Below are positions 5,394 to 5,745 of a stretch of 5,745 bases of DNA, in pieces. The stretch lies in contig JAIEIQ010000296.1 of NCBI GenBank assembly GCA_029065305.1, forward strand, positions 1-5,745, given 5' to 3'. The notes under the pieces were generated by a model. The model worked only from the letters and a program-made list of their open reading frames with translations. It did not search any database and was not told the origin of the DNA. Source of the DNA: Oscillospiraceae bacterium (GTDB lineage: Bacteria; Bacillota; Clostridia; Oscillospirales; Oscillospiraceae). A program made the position numbers and the translations under genes. Numbering within the stretch: position 1 is the first letter of the stretch; every line of letters starts with the position of its first letter.

Positions 5394-5745
5394 TCAAGCA
5401 AACTGCGTGGCCAATTCCATGATGCTCTCCTGGGTGGCGCTCTGGCCGTCGATGAAGCCGGTGACCCGGCCGTCGCACATGACCATAACGCGGTCGGACA
5501 TGCCGATAAGCTCGCTCATTTCGCTGGAGATCATGATGATGCTCTTCCCCTGCTTGGCCAGCTCCGCGATGATGCAGTAGATCTCGTACTTCGCGCCCAC
5601 GTCGATGCCCCGGGTGGGCTCGTCTAGGATCAGCACGTCCGGGTCGTTGGCCAGCCAGCGGCTGATGAGCACCTTCTGCTGGTTGCCGCCGGAGAGGGAT
5701 TTGATCTGGGTTTTGCTGGAGGGGGTCTTGATGTTCATTTTAGCC
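5394..5745 (-). CDS. mglA: galactose/methyl-galactoside ABC transporter ATPase, C-terminal end only
   Basis: This is the last 117 codons of a sugar-import ATPase; the frame stays open past the right edge, and the methionine at 5738 is internal. The ABC signature LSGGNQQK lies at 5696-5673. The Walker B region [16 protein letters not shown] follows, with its aspartate codon at 5624-5622 and the glutamate next to it. The usual H-loop position reads ISSEMSEL. Signature and [12 protein letters not shown] together mark the second of the two nucleotide-binding domains found in RbsA/MglA-type proteins (full length about 500 residues). The tail [15 protein letters not shown] resembles E. coli MglA from memory. 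Pairing with mglC supports MglA rather than RbsA or XylG. It hydrolyses ATP at the inner face of the membrane to drive galactose uptake. The stop TGA at 5394-5396 is followed by a 28-base gap to mglC. Confidence 0.92.
   Translation of the reverse strand, partial: AKMNIKTPSSKTQIKSLSGGNQQKVLISRWLANDPDVLILDEPTRGIDVGAKYEIYCIIAELAKQGKSIIMISSEMSELIGMSDRVMVMCDGRVTGFIDGQSATQESIMELATQFA

Noticed and set aside
4721..5422. A 233-codon open frame on the + strand opposite mglC and the end of mglA
   Set aside because: It is antisense to a clear permease gene, rich in Gly, Ala, Asp, Glu and His with no motif, and spans a gene junction on the other strand.

Overview
The window looks like chromosome of a GC-rich member of the Clostridia (Bacillota). 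The evidence is strong AGGAGG-type ribosome binding sites, a class II (Firmicutes-type) GalT, and a GalK with the signature variant that I associate with clostridial homologues. Two 60-base lines counted in galK are about 65% GC. A gut Oscillospiraceae-like host (Flavonifractor/Oscillibacter type) is a reasonable guess, but there is no rRNA or other marker to settle it. No tRNA, rRNA, CRISPR array or recognised insertion sequence is visible.

Layout. At the left edge, on the + strand, is the 3' two-thirds or more of an RluA-type pseudouridine synthase gene (1-603). It converges on, and overlaps by 7 bases, the end of a long run of genes that are all on the - strand. In transcription order (right to left) that run is: the 3' end of mglA (sugar ABC ATPase, 5745-5394); mglC (permease, 5365-4328); a 65-residue single-pass membrane protein that overlaps mglC by one base (4328-4131); a strong hairpin terminator (about 4125-4091); a promoter (-35/-10 at 4059-4031); galK (3982-2708); a small AT-rich lipoprotein gene (2590-2216); and galT (2087-597). 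No stretch longer than 150 bases lacks a gene.

How the genes work together. The Mgl transporter (binding protein presumably encoded beyond the right edge) would import galactose or methyl-galactosides with ATP. GalK would phosphorylate galactose to galactose-1-phosphate, and GalT would exchange it with UDP-glucose to give UDP-galactose and glucose-1-phosphate. This is a compact galactose uptake plus Leloir-pathway locus; galE, galM and mglB are not in the window. The terminator and following promoter suggest that transporter and enzymes form two adjacent transcription units.

Less ordinary parts. The lipoprotein gene and its flanks (about 2101-2707) are near 41% GC and separate galK from galT. 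They are bounded by a perfect 12-bp inverted repeat. The tiny membrane protein coupled to mglC is unexplained. GalK carries several substitutions in its sugar-binding signature. A near-perfect 17-bp palindrome covers the galK -10 box. I see no clear new multi-gene system; the small membrane protein and the lipoprotein island are the best candidates for undescribed biology.
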